In this document: piece by piece, positions 23,574-35,900 of the stretch
Layout of the letters: every line of letters begins with the position of its first letter
Position numbering within the stretch: the stretch's first letter is position 1
Assembly: GCA_021397835.1 (NCBI GenBank)
Contig: JAJFZO010000094.1
Coordinates: 1,156,501-1,220,500 of the forward strand
Reading direction: 5' to 3'
Source of the DNA: Moringa oleifera
Lineage: Eukaryota > Streptophyta > Magnoliopsida > Brassicales > Moringaceae
DNA length: 64,000 bases
Made by a program: the position numbers and the translations under genes
The notes under the pieces: model-generated
Seen by the model: only the letters and a program-made list of their open reading frames with translations
What the model was told of the DNA's origin: nothing
Database searches by the model: none

Positions 23574-24565
23574 TAAGCATATGCTAGAGATACTGAGTAA
23601 TTATGATTATTCTTGGCCAAGCTAACTTGCTATTGCCATGTAATATCTCATGTATTGTTTCTCATGTGCAACATGCAACCTTTTTCAGTTTAATCCTTAT
23701 GCGAAACCTTGACGATCCTATATGGCTTAGACAAGATACTTAATAGTAGTGTTCCTCTTTGAATTTATCTTATCTTTTCCCCTTTTGGAGTTCTCAAGGA
23801 TTTAATTTGACGCTTTAACAATATTTTATTAATTAATTGTTTCACATAACGAATCATTGCAAACTTGAGTTTTGGAGTAATTATAAAAAATGCATTTCAT
23901 CTGCCAGATCACTACTCTTTGGATGTCCAGCATGATCAAGCATCCCATCCATATCAACACAAAATCTTTCCTCATGCCACCAACAATCATTCACAAGTCC
24001 ATCAATTTGTGATCAATTTACTGAGAAATGGTTATACATTGTGCATGCTACTTGCTCGCTTATCAAACAAATCTCAGGGGGTGCAGAATTCAAAATTCTG
24101 TCTGGAGAAACACATAACACAGTACTCCTGATCTTCAACCTATATGAATGATGGCAGAAGAAACATGAAAATAAGTTTATAATATACTGTCCATGTTCAT
24201 CTAGACAGGAGGAATATGAAGCAGCAAAACCATGAGTTTAAAATAAAGTCCATCTGCTGGCTGTTAGTTATAATATTTGGCCATTGCAAGAGTGTCAACC
24301 AAAGGGAAAAAGTAACTTTGAAAAGAATGAGTGTAGTTTACTTCTGTTGCATTAGAAGACCTTCAACTCCAATTTGGTTTCATGTCCACCGTGTTTGTCT
24401 ATTGGGGGCATTTCTAAACAGCAAAGAAATCATATATGTAGTAAAACATCACAAATGAAATAGTCTTATGTGGCAACTATGAGATACCAAAGAAAATCTC
24501 TGTATGATCCCACTCCTACAAAAACAATACAGAGATTAGGAGAGTTAGATTATCTTCCCTGAAAT
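23574..24565. other. Intergenic region between convergent genes
   Basis: This holds the 3' flanks of SMG9 (plus) and of the small basic-protein gene (minus). No further gene or element is visible; an 88-codon open frame at 23865-24131 has no recognisable content. Confidence 0.4.
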
Positions 24566-26881
24566 CTACTCCACCATGGCATCGACAGAAGCTTCAGCAG
24601 GAGGCTTAGACGTTTTCTTCTTTTTACCTGCACATTAAGGTTGACGTTATAAAAAATACAAAAAAGCCAAGATGAATTAGTAACAATAAATTGGAGTAAG
24701 GCGGGGGATTGGCATAAAGGATGCAATATTACATGTGCAACAAAACTTGCCTTTACGCATTAAATGCTTGAGCTTCAAAGCTTTCTTCACATTAATTTTT
24801 GCCGGTGTTTTGTTCGCATCTTGCGATGTGTCTACATTGCAGAAACAAACCAAGATCAGCCTTGAAAAACGATAAAAGGTCAAGCAGATGTTAAATTTCC
24901 ACGACAGCTAAGCACGAGCAAGCTTGTACCTTAATAAACAATGTAATTCCTTAAGATCACACCTCATTTAAGCTTCTAGAACAGTAAAGGAACTCCAAAA
25001 CTGCACTTGATTCAATTAAAGTTACCACTCACAACTGCACTTCTTTGATACTTCGCCAGCATTCTGGACTTATTTATATACATAATGTAGATAAAGTACT
25101 TGCTATAAATATTTTGGCAATATAGCTGCTGGAAAACCCATCTACTAGAATTATGTCAAAAATATATGTTTTATATAATACACACTTCACCATAGTCCTA
25201 CATTTACTATTATCCCTTGCTTGTGCTGCAATAGAACCATATCAAATAATAGTATTCATGAAAATTGTGAGAAGTTAACAATAAGAAGTCAAATATAAAG
25301 ATGAAACACAGAACACTGCTGGCAAATAAGGAACTTGCCCTAACCCTGTGAATTGGAAGAAGGTGAGATGGTCATGAATAATATTAATATACACCAAAGA
25401 CAAGAAACTTCCTGATGTCCTTGAAAGAATTGACAATCTCTGTAGCTAGATATGTGATAGGTGAAAGAAGAACCTTTCCTCATCCTACAGCCTCCAAAAT
25501 TGAAGATTTTAAATTACTAGGAAAATGACACAACAAGAGGGGAAAAAATACTTAATAAAATGGCCACTACATCCAAACATATAAATATTCAAATTTTAGA
25601 AAAAACACTTTAAAAAATGGCCACTACATCCAAACATATAAATATTCAAATTTCACTTTTGGGGAGAAAAGAAAAGAGCATATTCGAGTCATCACAACGT
25701 TTAAAGTTTATTGAATAGTAAATAGGTCACTAGCTACATAACAAATTCCAACCATTGTGGAGATCTCTTCAAATACAAGAAAGGACCAGACAGAGTAACA
25801 AGCATATTCCGCTTCAATCATGAATATCATCCTCTATGGAAATCTATGAAGGGCATGCTTTGTTTTAACAAAGAACAAAACAGGGCTACTGCATTAATAA
25901 TTCAACTGTAATGTCCATACAATATTCTTGTTCATATAAAAAATCTGTGACATTCCCACATGTTTAAGAACTAAAATGATGGCAAGGCTAATCAACTGAC
26001 TGCCTTCCTACATGAAAATACTTACATTACCAAAAGGACTACCTTCCCCAATCAACTCACATGGCAAGACCATCACCAAATAATTGAATTTAGTGGCTGC
26101 TACAATTCTACCATTGGTTAGTTCCTGGAAAGTGCATAAGCCATAAGGATCTTCTCTACCCTAATGCAAAGGGCTTTTCATAGCCTTGGTTCTTTTTTTA
26201 ATATTTATGATATCAACACTAACATATATGACATAAACACCTTAGGCCGAAACAGAAAGAAAGGTAACTAAAATGTCAACAGCCTTAATTAAGACATAAC
26301 CACCGTAGGCCAAAACAAAATGAATGTAAACTAATATGTAAACAAACTTAAATAGGAGCATAAGATGGAATAAATTGCACGTCTATTTAATTTTTTTATG
26401 CCAAAGACTGAGTCGAAAAGCTGAGTATATGACAAGTATCAATATTATTAAATTTGTTTGTCATACTTTTCATTAAATACAAAAAAAAAAGAAAAAAAAT
26501 CAAACTCTTTGAGAAAATTTGGGTCAAATAGTTAAGAATTGTCATGTTGAGTCCGTTTGAAGTTACCTTCAGCAGCTGCCATCTCCACATCCTGCATGCT
26601 CACCAGACCCTTCTCGATTGCCTCTTTCTGATCCTGTTTTTAGCCCAACATAAATTCAAAAGATTAGAACCAGCAAAACACGCACCACAAACACACAAAC
26701 ATGAAAAGGTAAAGCATACTCTGCGCCATTTCTTCAAGAGCTTGCGTTTGCGCTTGCCAGAGATAGAAAGGGGTTGAGACTTGTTCTTCAGCTTCGCAGT
26801 GACTGGGTCTCCATGAACTGCTCTCTTTCTGTCTGCTATCTCTGCTCTCCTCCTCTTCTGCACCACGTTGAACTTTGCCAT
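24566..26881 (-). CDS. Small basic, probably nucleolar protein (C11orf98-like)
   Basis: Four exons on the minus strand: 26881-26720, 26633-26567, 24831-24751 and 24627-24566, giving 123 aa. The protein starts MAKFNVVQKRRRAEIADRKR. It has a very basic core SISGKRKRKLLKKWRR (residues 39-54), then QKEAIEKGL, DVEMAAAE and a lysine-rich C-terminus (GKKKKTSKPP). The SGKRKRKLL...QKE...DVEM pattern recalls the eukaryotic C11orf98 family of small lysine-rich proteins. A nucleolar or ribosome-biogenesis role is inference from this, from the basic composition and from a telo-box upstream. Phases join perfectly only if intron 3 uses a GC donor (AG/GCAAGT at 24750), so it is a GC-AG intron. The 1.7-kb intron 2 carries a short direct repeat. 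An ATG further upstream in the same frame (26971) lies in a CCCAA-repeat leader and is less likely. Confidence 0.8.
25557..25653. repeat. Direct repeat, 57-bp spacing, in intron 2 of the basic-protein gene
   Basis: Two nearly identical copies of AATGGCCACTACATCCAAAC plus the following TATAAATATTCAAATTT occur 57 bp apart. Confidence 0.8.
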
Positions 26882-26904
26882 CCCTCTCTCGCCTAGGCAA
26901 AGCA

Positions 26905-26985
26905 AAACCCTAGCTTTGATGCTTTGGAAGGATTTTGCTCTGGAGGGTTTTATGAACCCAACCCAACCCAACCCAACCCAACCCA
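26905..26985 (-). promoter_or_regulatory. Telo-box and (CCCAA)n tract upstream of the basic-protein gene
   Basis: AAACCCTA at 26905-26912 lies about 24 bp upstream of the start codon. A run of CCCAA pentamers occupies about 26955-26985. Telo-boxes near the transcription start are typical of plant ribosomal-protein and translation-related genes, which fits the proposed role. The function here is inferred. Confidence 0.45.
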
Positions 26986-28299
26986 GACTATGGATATGGC
27001 CTTCCTAACCTTAACCCAACATATATTTTAATTTAAAATAAATATTATTTTAAATTTTTAATTCATTTTTTTCAAATCAATTTTTTATTTAAATTATTGA
27101 TTTTTTTTTAAATTAATGATGGCAAAAAAAGTATGATAAGTAAGGAATAAAATTGACAACATAATAAATATTTTAAATATATATTATTTTCGATTTTTGA
27201 AGCTAGGGTTTAATTTGAGTCGATTAACAATTTAAATGCAAAATTGATTCGTAATAAAATATAAAAAATTAAATTATAAAATTTAAAATAATATATATTT
27301 TTTTTAATTTATTATTATGTTTCTCTTCCCCTAAATAATGAAGTCTTCTTTTTATCATTACAAAAGAATTTGGTATATGCATTAGACATTATAAAAGAGT
27401 AGCACCAATTTTTTTCATCAATATTTTTAAATAAGCAAAAGTGCAATGCGTAGCTGCAGAATAATTAAAAAAACATGTTTAAAAAAATCAATTTTTTATT
27501 ACTCAACTGGAAATGAAATTATAATTAAAATAATTTTAATAATAATTTTATTTAAAATAGAAGTTATATAAAAAATTTAATATTTATTTCATGTTATTAA
27601 ATAAATTTTAATATTTAAAAAATAATAAATTAAATTATAATTTATTAATTTAGTTTCAATTATATCTTAACTCAAATATTTGTAAAAAACTAAAAGTATA
27701 CTTTTCTTATTAAAATGCCTCAAAAAATAATTCAAATGAATTTTACACCCATTTTGAGAACATACTACAATTTTAAACAATTTCAGTTTACAAGGTATTT
27801 TTATGAATTTTTTTAAAATTACTAATAATATAATTTTTTAAAAAATATTTATTTTAAAAATTTTATGATAATAACTTAAATATTTTTTATATTTATAAAA
27901 AAATTTGAGCCAAAATTTTTTTAAAGATTCTTAATTTAAATACTCTCTATCTTTAATTTTTTTTATATGATTCAATTTGATCTAAATTGATAAATTAAAG
28001 TTTGATTAGTATATTTTGAAGATGTTATCTTAAAGGAGTTTATTGAGTAAGATCAAAACTATGACTTTCTCATTAGATTTAATCTAGAATTTGATCAACT
28101 AAGAATTCAAATTTTAGGCAAGTAAGAAGTTTTGAGTTTTAATGAGGTGGTAACACTAATCAAAAGGAAAGGAGAGTGTAAGAGGCCTTATACTTGAACC
28201 ACAAATCATGGATAGCTTAGCTAACATAACTATTAATGGCAATAATTTAGTCATAAACATGAAAAAAGGGTCAATTTTTGAAAATAAAAAATATGGATA
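26986..28299. other. Very AT-rich intergenic DNA
   Basis: Long A/T runs and short ATTTAAAA-type words dominate. No coding frame or terminal repeat is recognisable. The right end probably includes decayed 5' sequence of the following copia element. Confidence 0.4.
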
Positions 28300-31200
28300 A
28301 CCAAAAATTCAAAGTCATGACAACTTGTGGTACATTTATTGTAAAAAGGCATGACGTACTTGGAATATTATTAGAAGCTACATGAAAAACTTTCTAGTCG
28401 AGAGTGGAGACAAAAAGAAGAACAATATATGAACAATGTAACAATATAACAATAAAATAGAATGAAACAATATTTAAAAAGTTTAGTCTTAGCCAAAAAG
28501 AGATTGAAAGGGTGAGATCTCTCATTGACAATCTTGACAAACCATCAGGTACTTATTCAATAGTATATTCAAGTCACTTTTCAACTTTTATTGAATTAAA
28601 TATCTCAAGTACAACTTATCTCAGCTCTTGGATCATGAATTCAGAAGCCACCCACCACATGGCTCACTCACCAAATATTTTTTTCATATACTCTCTATGA
28701 CCAAGCAATAGGAAAATAAACACAATTGATGGTATTTTAACCATTGTAATAGGTGTAGAAAATATAAAAATAGGCCTATCATTGACCTTAAAAATGTCAT
28801 TCATGCTCTTAAATTATCCATGACCTTTGTGAATTTGTTAAACACAAACGCATACATTTTCAATTAACAATAAAAGAAGTTCTTTTCTTTTTTATCTCAT
28901 TCATAGTGATATTTGAAACCCTTCTTTTTTTTTTCTAATATTTCTAGAGTAAGATAATTTGTGTCGTTTATTGATGATTATACTCATGTTACTTAACTTT
29001 TTTTTTTTTTAACTTAAACACAAATATGATGTTAATAATGTCCTTTCAAAATTTTGTTTCATGATTAAGAATTAATTTAAGGTTTCTGTCAAATAATGCC
29101 ATAGATTATATCAATCATATTTTAACTCTTTTCTTTTAGAAAAAAGACATTATACATCAGTCATTTTGTGTCAATACACCTTAACAAAATGGGTAACGAA
29201 AAAAAAATGATTATCTTTTTGAGTCAAACAAAGCATTTCTATTTCAAAAAGATATGCCTAAATCCTTTTGAGTAAAAGTAGTTTTTATAGCTGCTCATCT
29301 TGTAAATCGTTTACCTTCTAGAATCTCGAGATTCAAGAGTTCAATGGACACACTTTCAACATTCTATCCAATCATACACATTACAAATAATCTTGTTTGA
29401 TATTTGATTGTGTCATTTGTCCATGTTTCTAGGGGAAAGTTAGATCCAAGGGCGTTAAAGTCTGTATTTGTGGGTTATTCTTCAACGTAAAAAGGGCATA
29501 AGTATCATCATCCTCCATCAAAGAAGTTCTATGTTTCAATGGATGTTACACTCTATGAACAAATGCCTTACTTCACCACACCTTAATGTTACGAGAAAAA
29601 TTCAACACTTGAGTACAAAAGTGATGATTGCTTGCTTGATTTATCAATTTTTCTAATATCTAAACCTTATTCTATTATATCAAATCATTCGTTGATATCT
29701 GAGTTAATATCAAAATTTTTATTTAAATCTATGTCTGAAGTTTTGGAAAATCCTAACTTTATTATGAAGAATGTGAGATTTGACAAGATGTACTCAAAAA
29801 AGAAGATGTTTGACCTCGAATCTATGCATGTTTAAGAGTTTAACCCTAATCTCGAGAATGGCGTAACAATTTTCAATTCTTCATTGTAAGTTAAAATTAA
29901 ATCTCAAGTAAAGAATAATAACGAAAACCTTCCTATTACCATTAGAAAAGGGATTAGAGAGTTTACTAAATGACTTTTATATCCTCTTACACACTTTATA
30001 TCTTTCAAATATTTTTCACCATCCCACAGAGCCTTCCTTGTTAGCTTAAACACTATTACCATCTCTACCACTTTATCCGAGCCTTTATCCAATAAGAAAT
30101 GGAAATAAGCTATGAACTTAGTAATAATTACCATAGCAAACAAGCCCATGAGGTGTAAATAAGTTTTTATATCGTGAAATATATAACATATAGATCAATA
30201 AATAAATATAAGATAAGACTAGTAGCCAAAGACTATACTTAAACCTATAGGATTAACTAATTAGAAACTTTTGCTTCAATTGTCAGAATGAATGCTGTTA
30301 GAATATTGTTATCATTAGCAACTAATTATGGTTGTTAAGAATGCATTATTGCATGGAGAACTTAAAGAAGAAATTTATGTGGAAGTCCCACTAAGTTATG
30401 AAAAAAACTTGGATGTTCTTATTGTATGTAAGTTGCAAAAAACTTTGTATGGACTTAAACAATCACCATAAATATGGTTTAGCAAATTGGATGAGTAAAA
30501 ATTGGTATGGATTATAGATAAATTAAAGGCAATCACATGTTATTCATTAAACATTTATCTTTAAGGGGAGTCTTAGCACTCTTGGTATATTTTGATGACA
30601 TAATAATGATGAGAAATAATGATAAAGAAAGAAAATATTTAAGTTAGTGTTTGGCTAAAAAGTTTGAAATCAAAGTATTAGGAAGGCTAAAATATTTTCT
30701 TGAGATTAAAGTGACTTTTCTTTTCTCTCAACAGAAGTATGTCACAGATCTTCTTAAAGACACAAGCAAGATAGGATGCAAATTGGTAAGTACATCAATA
30801 GACTCAAATTTTAGACTTGGAGAGATAAAAGAAGACAAAGTAATAGATAAAAAAAAATGTATTTGTGTTTGATAAAAAGACTCATTTATCTATCTCATGT
30901 ATGACTAGATATAGCATATGCAATGAGTGTGAATAGCCAATTCATGCATAGCTCAAGAGAAGTTCATCTCCAAATAGCTCATCGAGTGTTAAGGACACCA
31001 AAAAATGGTATATTATTCAAAAGAAATAAATGTTTGGTACTTAAGGCATATATAGATGCTGATTGTGTTGGATCAATAATTGGCAAGAGGTTAGCCACAA
31101 GATATTGCACTTTTCTTAGTGGTAATCCTGTGACATGAAGGAATAAAAAATAAAATGCGTGGCTTGGTCTAGTGTAGAAGCCAAATTTCGAGCAATAGCT

Positions 31201-31495
31201 CAAGGGTGTGTGAATTACTTTAGTTAAAGATTATCTTAGAAGACTTGGAGATTGAGTGAGATGACCCAATGAGACTTTATTATAATAATAAGTCTGCAAT
31301 TAGTAAAGCTCACAACCCAATACAGCATGATCGAATAAAACACATTGAAATTGACAAACACTTCATCAAGAAAAATTTTAAAAGTGAATTAATTTGTGCT
31401 GCATACACGTTCACATATAGCTAACTTACAAATGTACTGACTAAAGAATCAAGTATCTAAGTGTTTCAGAATATTATATCTAAACTGAGAATGAA
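28300..31495 (+). pseudogene. Decayed Ty1-copia retrotransposon Gag-Pol
   Basis: Successive copia domains are readable on the plus strand in shifting frames. A degenerate zinc knuckle lies near 28320. The protease region is SWIMNSEATHHMAHSPNIFF (28620-28680). Integrase-like fragments lie at 28800-29600. RT pieces ALLHGELKEEIYVEVP and KLQKTLYGLKQSP are at 30340-30480, GRLKYFLEIKV at 30680, and RNase H pieces YIDADCVGSIIGKRLATRY, NNKSAISKAHNPIQHDR and EIDKHFIKKNF at 31050-31380. Dozens of stops and frame changes show it is ancient. No intact LTR pair was found. Confidence 0.8.
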
Positions 31496-32969
31496 AAAAA
31501 CATATTCTTCACCTTGAAAAAAAGTGTGAAAAAAGTGATTAATGTCTTATTTATTTTATTTATATTGCTTTTAATTCTTAGAATTAAGTTAATAATTTAT
31601 TTCTTATTCTATTAAGATGTTTTATAAATTATGATATAGAATAAATTATAGAATTATTTTATTAAGATATCTCATAAATTATGATAAATCGTAAAATAAT
31701 TTTATAAAGATATCTTATAAATTATGAAATTTTTTTATCAAAAAATTAATATATATCTAATTTTTTATACATAATAAATACAATAAAATATTCAGTCAAT
31801 AAACAACATTGAATGAAATAAAACTTAGATTTCAAAGTGCTTTATAGTTTTCCTCTTTTTTTTTAAAAAATAAAAATATACCACTTTTGCATAGGCTTCA
31901 AATCATGAAGCAATTACGAATAATCACCCTGTCTTGATATATAAATCTCATTTGACAAATGCGTATGTTGCGAGTGTAAGATTGCTTAGAGAAAAAAGGA
32001 GAAAGAGAAGAAAAGGATGTGTTTTTGGTTTTACACTTTTCACATACAACCACCATGAAATGATGCTGAAGAATAATTTTTTAAAAAAAAAACATCTGCG
32101 CGAATTTTATATATTATATTAAAATTTTTTATATTTTTTATAATATATAATATCAAAAAAATTAAAAATAAATAATTTAATAAAAATAAATATTGTGATA
32201 GAAAGAAGGCCACTTTTTAAGGATTCCTGTCATTGTATGCATTCAAAAAATTTCATGATCTATTAAAATGTTTTTATTGGACCCTTTTTTGACTTTTACA
32301 CTTTTTTTTTGTTTGTTTTTCTATTCATTCTTTCAAACTCATTAATTGTGGGACTTTTATTATTTTATAGTATAATTTTTTTAAAATTTTTCTATTAATT
32401 TATTTTACAAAATTTGAAACTTTATAATCATTTCACATATGGTTCATATTACATGTGCTTCCGGTTTAAACTCAATTTTTATCTTAGAAGCAGAAGGAAT
32501 AAGACTACTCTTAAAATGATAAAAATAATAAAACACGTTTTGAAAGGAAAGGATCTGAATTTTTACCTCAGCAAAATTGCTATATCGAGGTCTCTTTGCT
32601 CCAAGAAAGCTGAGAAAACAAATATGAAGGATGAAAGGCAGAGGAGGAAAGGAAAACCACAAGGACCGAGATATAAGTAATTAAATTCACCCAAATATCT
32701 GACACATCAAATGGAAAAAAGATTTCTGAGAGAAAATTGGAGCAGTTATCCTCTCCCTCCATCTTCAAAATTTTCACCAATGGCACCTCTGAGCCATTCT
32801 GCTGCACAAGCTCCACTAAACCCTCGATGCCGGAGCTCGGTCAACCAAACCTGTAAATTTTCCGTTTGAGAACTTTCATTCCCTCCCAAACAAACAGAAA
32901 ACAGCTACAATCTCACAATTCCACTTCCTCAACTATTTTATTCTATTAGAAAAACCCATTAAAACAAAT
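31496..32969. other. Intergenic DNA and EMB976 upstream region
   Basis: AT-rich sequence with no supported gene. The last 250 bp are less AT-rich and contain CCTCTCCCTCC-type pyrimidine stretches, as expected near a transcription start. A 78-codon minus-strand frame (32580-32816) has no recognisable domain. Confidence 0.4.
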
Positions 32970-35900
32970 ATGGATTCTCTCAAGTCCCCTTTCCTCTCCA
33001 CCGCAACTCAACTCTTCCCTTCACTCTCCCTCCCAAAGCTACCCCTAAAAAACCCAAAAGTCCGTGTCTCTTGTTCTTCCTCGATACACCCTGACCCGTG
33101 GTCGCTCAGCGATGGCAACCCAGCAAAACCCAAGCCCAGAACCAAGAACCCCAAGAACCCACTATCCGATGATGACGCCCGTCGTATTATCAAAAAGAAG
33201 GCCGAATACCTGAGCGTGTTGAGGAGAAACCAGGGCTCCCGCGCCTTGACTCCGAAATGGATCAAGAGGACCCCTGAGCAGATGGTACAGTACCTGGAGG
33301 ATGACAGGAACGGTCAGTTGTACGGGAAACACGTTGTTGCAGCGGTAAAGGTGGTGAGGGCAATGGCACAGAAGAAGGATAGTGATGTGAGAATGGTGAT
33401 GAGTAGCTTTGTGGGCAAGTTGAATTTCAAGGAAATGTGTGTGGTGTTGAAGGAGCAGAAGGGGTGGAGGCAAGTCAGGGACTTCTTCGCATGGATGAAA
33501 CTGCAGGTGGGGGCCGCATCTATTGAAGGTTACTATTTTAATTTCTTTTTTATTTTTAGGTCTAGAGAGTGTGTCTTTGCAAATTTGAGGTTCAATTTTG
33601 GTTGTATGATCTGGGCTATTTCCATTTTTTCTCTTATCCTTTTAGCCTTGGAGGGGATATAATGTCAATCTTATTTGTTTTTTTTTTTTTTGGTTTTGTT
33701 TCCCTGTGTAGCTATACTCATTGTTGGTTATTTTTATAGTTTCAATGTTGGTTTTTTTATAATTTTAATTGGGAAATAGCACGAGGGTTTTGCTTAGTTT
33801 GAGATATTGTTCTGGTTTTGTGGGCTCTCTTAGCATGACCAGCTTGTAAATTTGTAGGTTCCCTTAAATGCATGTTTGGTTTGTGCATTTTGGACGTTGC
33901 AGGCGGATTTTAATTGGTCTGGTTTCTCCTTGTTGCCCCCTCCCTGCCACCTAAGAACTGCACTGTGATTATAGAGCAGGTTCTTCTTTTGAATTTAGGC
34001 TCTAGCATGACTATGATTATTTTTTTTTGTAACAGCTGCATTAAATCTTCAAATCCTTATGGGATAAGTAAAAACTATGATATCTTGTGTTTTTGAATTT
34101 TGGTTTTTTTCTCTGTGCCTAAGTCAATCATTAAGTAAATTTTAATCTTGGGTTGTCTTGCTTTATTATTTGTTTTAATTGAAATTTTCACAAGCTTCCT
34201 ATCTGTATACTTGTTAATATGAATGTTTTCTGATTTTAAGCGCATAGGGATAGTTCTATCAATCAAAGAAGTCTGTAATGGTGGTTAGTTGTGATGAGGT
34301 TGCTGTTCAGTTTGTTCTGGATGCTGCAAAATAATCAAGCTAATCACCATACAAACTTCCTACTGATTTAATCTTTTCTATAGTTTTTAAAGTGGAATAT
34401 ATTAAAAATTTAGCTTAAATTGGTGGAATTTCCTCCTTTTTATTAGTTTATTTTCCTTGTCATGTTAATAATATTGCATTCATATTGGTTTTATATATAG
34501 CATGTTGTCACTCTATGTCACAGACTATGATGGTGTCAGTTAGTCTTTTACGTTCTGAATGGCTCCATTTAAATGGTTTATGTCTCAACCAAAGCATGAA
34601 GATTAATACAGTGTAATGATAGACTTGTGCTTGGACAGTTAAGTTATCGCCCAAGTGTTATCGTCTACACCATCGTTTTGCGCTTATATGGGCAAGTTGG
34701 AAAGATCAAGTTGGCTGAACAGACTTTCTTGGAGATGCTTGAAGTGGGATGTGAACCTGATGAAGTAGCTTGTGGTACCATGCTGTGTTCATATGCTAGA
34801 TGGGGACGCCACAAGGCTATGCTGACGTTTTATTCTGCTGTGCAAGAAAGAGGAATCATACTTTCTATTGCAGTCTACAACTTTATGTTATCGTCTTTGC
34901 AGAAGAAATCACTCCATGGAATGGTAGTAGATATGTGGAGGCAAATTGTAGATAAAGGGGTGGCGCCCAATGAATTTACTTATACAGTAGTCATCGGTTC
35001 CCTGGTCAAAAAAGGTCTTCATGAGGAGGCTTGCAAGACTTTTTATGAGATGAAGAACAAGGGTTTTGTGCTGGAGGAAGTAACTTATAGCCTACTTATT
35101 AGCTTAAGTATACGAGATAGTAATTGGAAAGAAGCATTAAAATTATATGATGACATGAGATCTCAGGGAATAATTCCTAGTAATTATACCTGTGCTTCTA
35201 TGTTAACTCTGTATTACAAAAATGAAGATTACCCTAAAGCCCTTTCTCTTTTTTCAGAGATGGAGAAAAATAAAATTGTGGCTGATGAGGTCATCTATGG
35301 TTTGCTTATTAGAATATATGGTAAACTTGGTCTGTATGAGGATGCTCAGAGAACATTTGAAGAGACTGAGCAGTTAGGCCTACTTAGTGATGAGAAAACA
35401 TATCTAGCAATGGCACAAGTTCATTTGAATTCAGGAAATGTAGGTAAGGCTCTAAAGATTATTGAATTGATGAAGTCTAGAAACATTTGGTTTTCCAGAT
35501 TTGCCTATATTGTCTTGTTAAAATGTTATGTGATGAAAAAAGACATGGCCTCCGCTGAAGATACATTTCAGGCTTTATCAAAGACTGGGCTTCCTGATGC
35601 TGGTTCTTCTAGTGACATGCTCAACTTGTATGTTAGACTGGACTCACTGGAAAAGGCCAAGGAATTTATTTCCAAAATAAGGAAAGATAAGGTAGATTTT
35701 GATGAGGAGCTTTTCAAGACAGTTTTGAGAGTATATTGCAAGGAGGGAATGCTGAGGGATGCTCATCAGTTGGTGGAAGAGATGGGTACAAATGGTTCAT
35801 TCAAGGATGAAAAGTTCATTCAGACACTTATGAAGGTTATGCATGGAAGATATATTGGAACTGAAAATTTTGGAGACAAAGCTGAAACCTCTGACCCGCC

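Noticed and set aside
32580..32816. A 78-codon minus-strand frame directly upstream of EMB976, possibly a divergent gene
   Set aside because: No recognisable domain or supported splice structure; it overlaps the probable EMB976 promoter.
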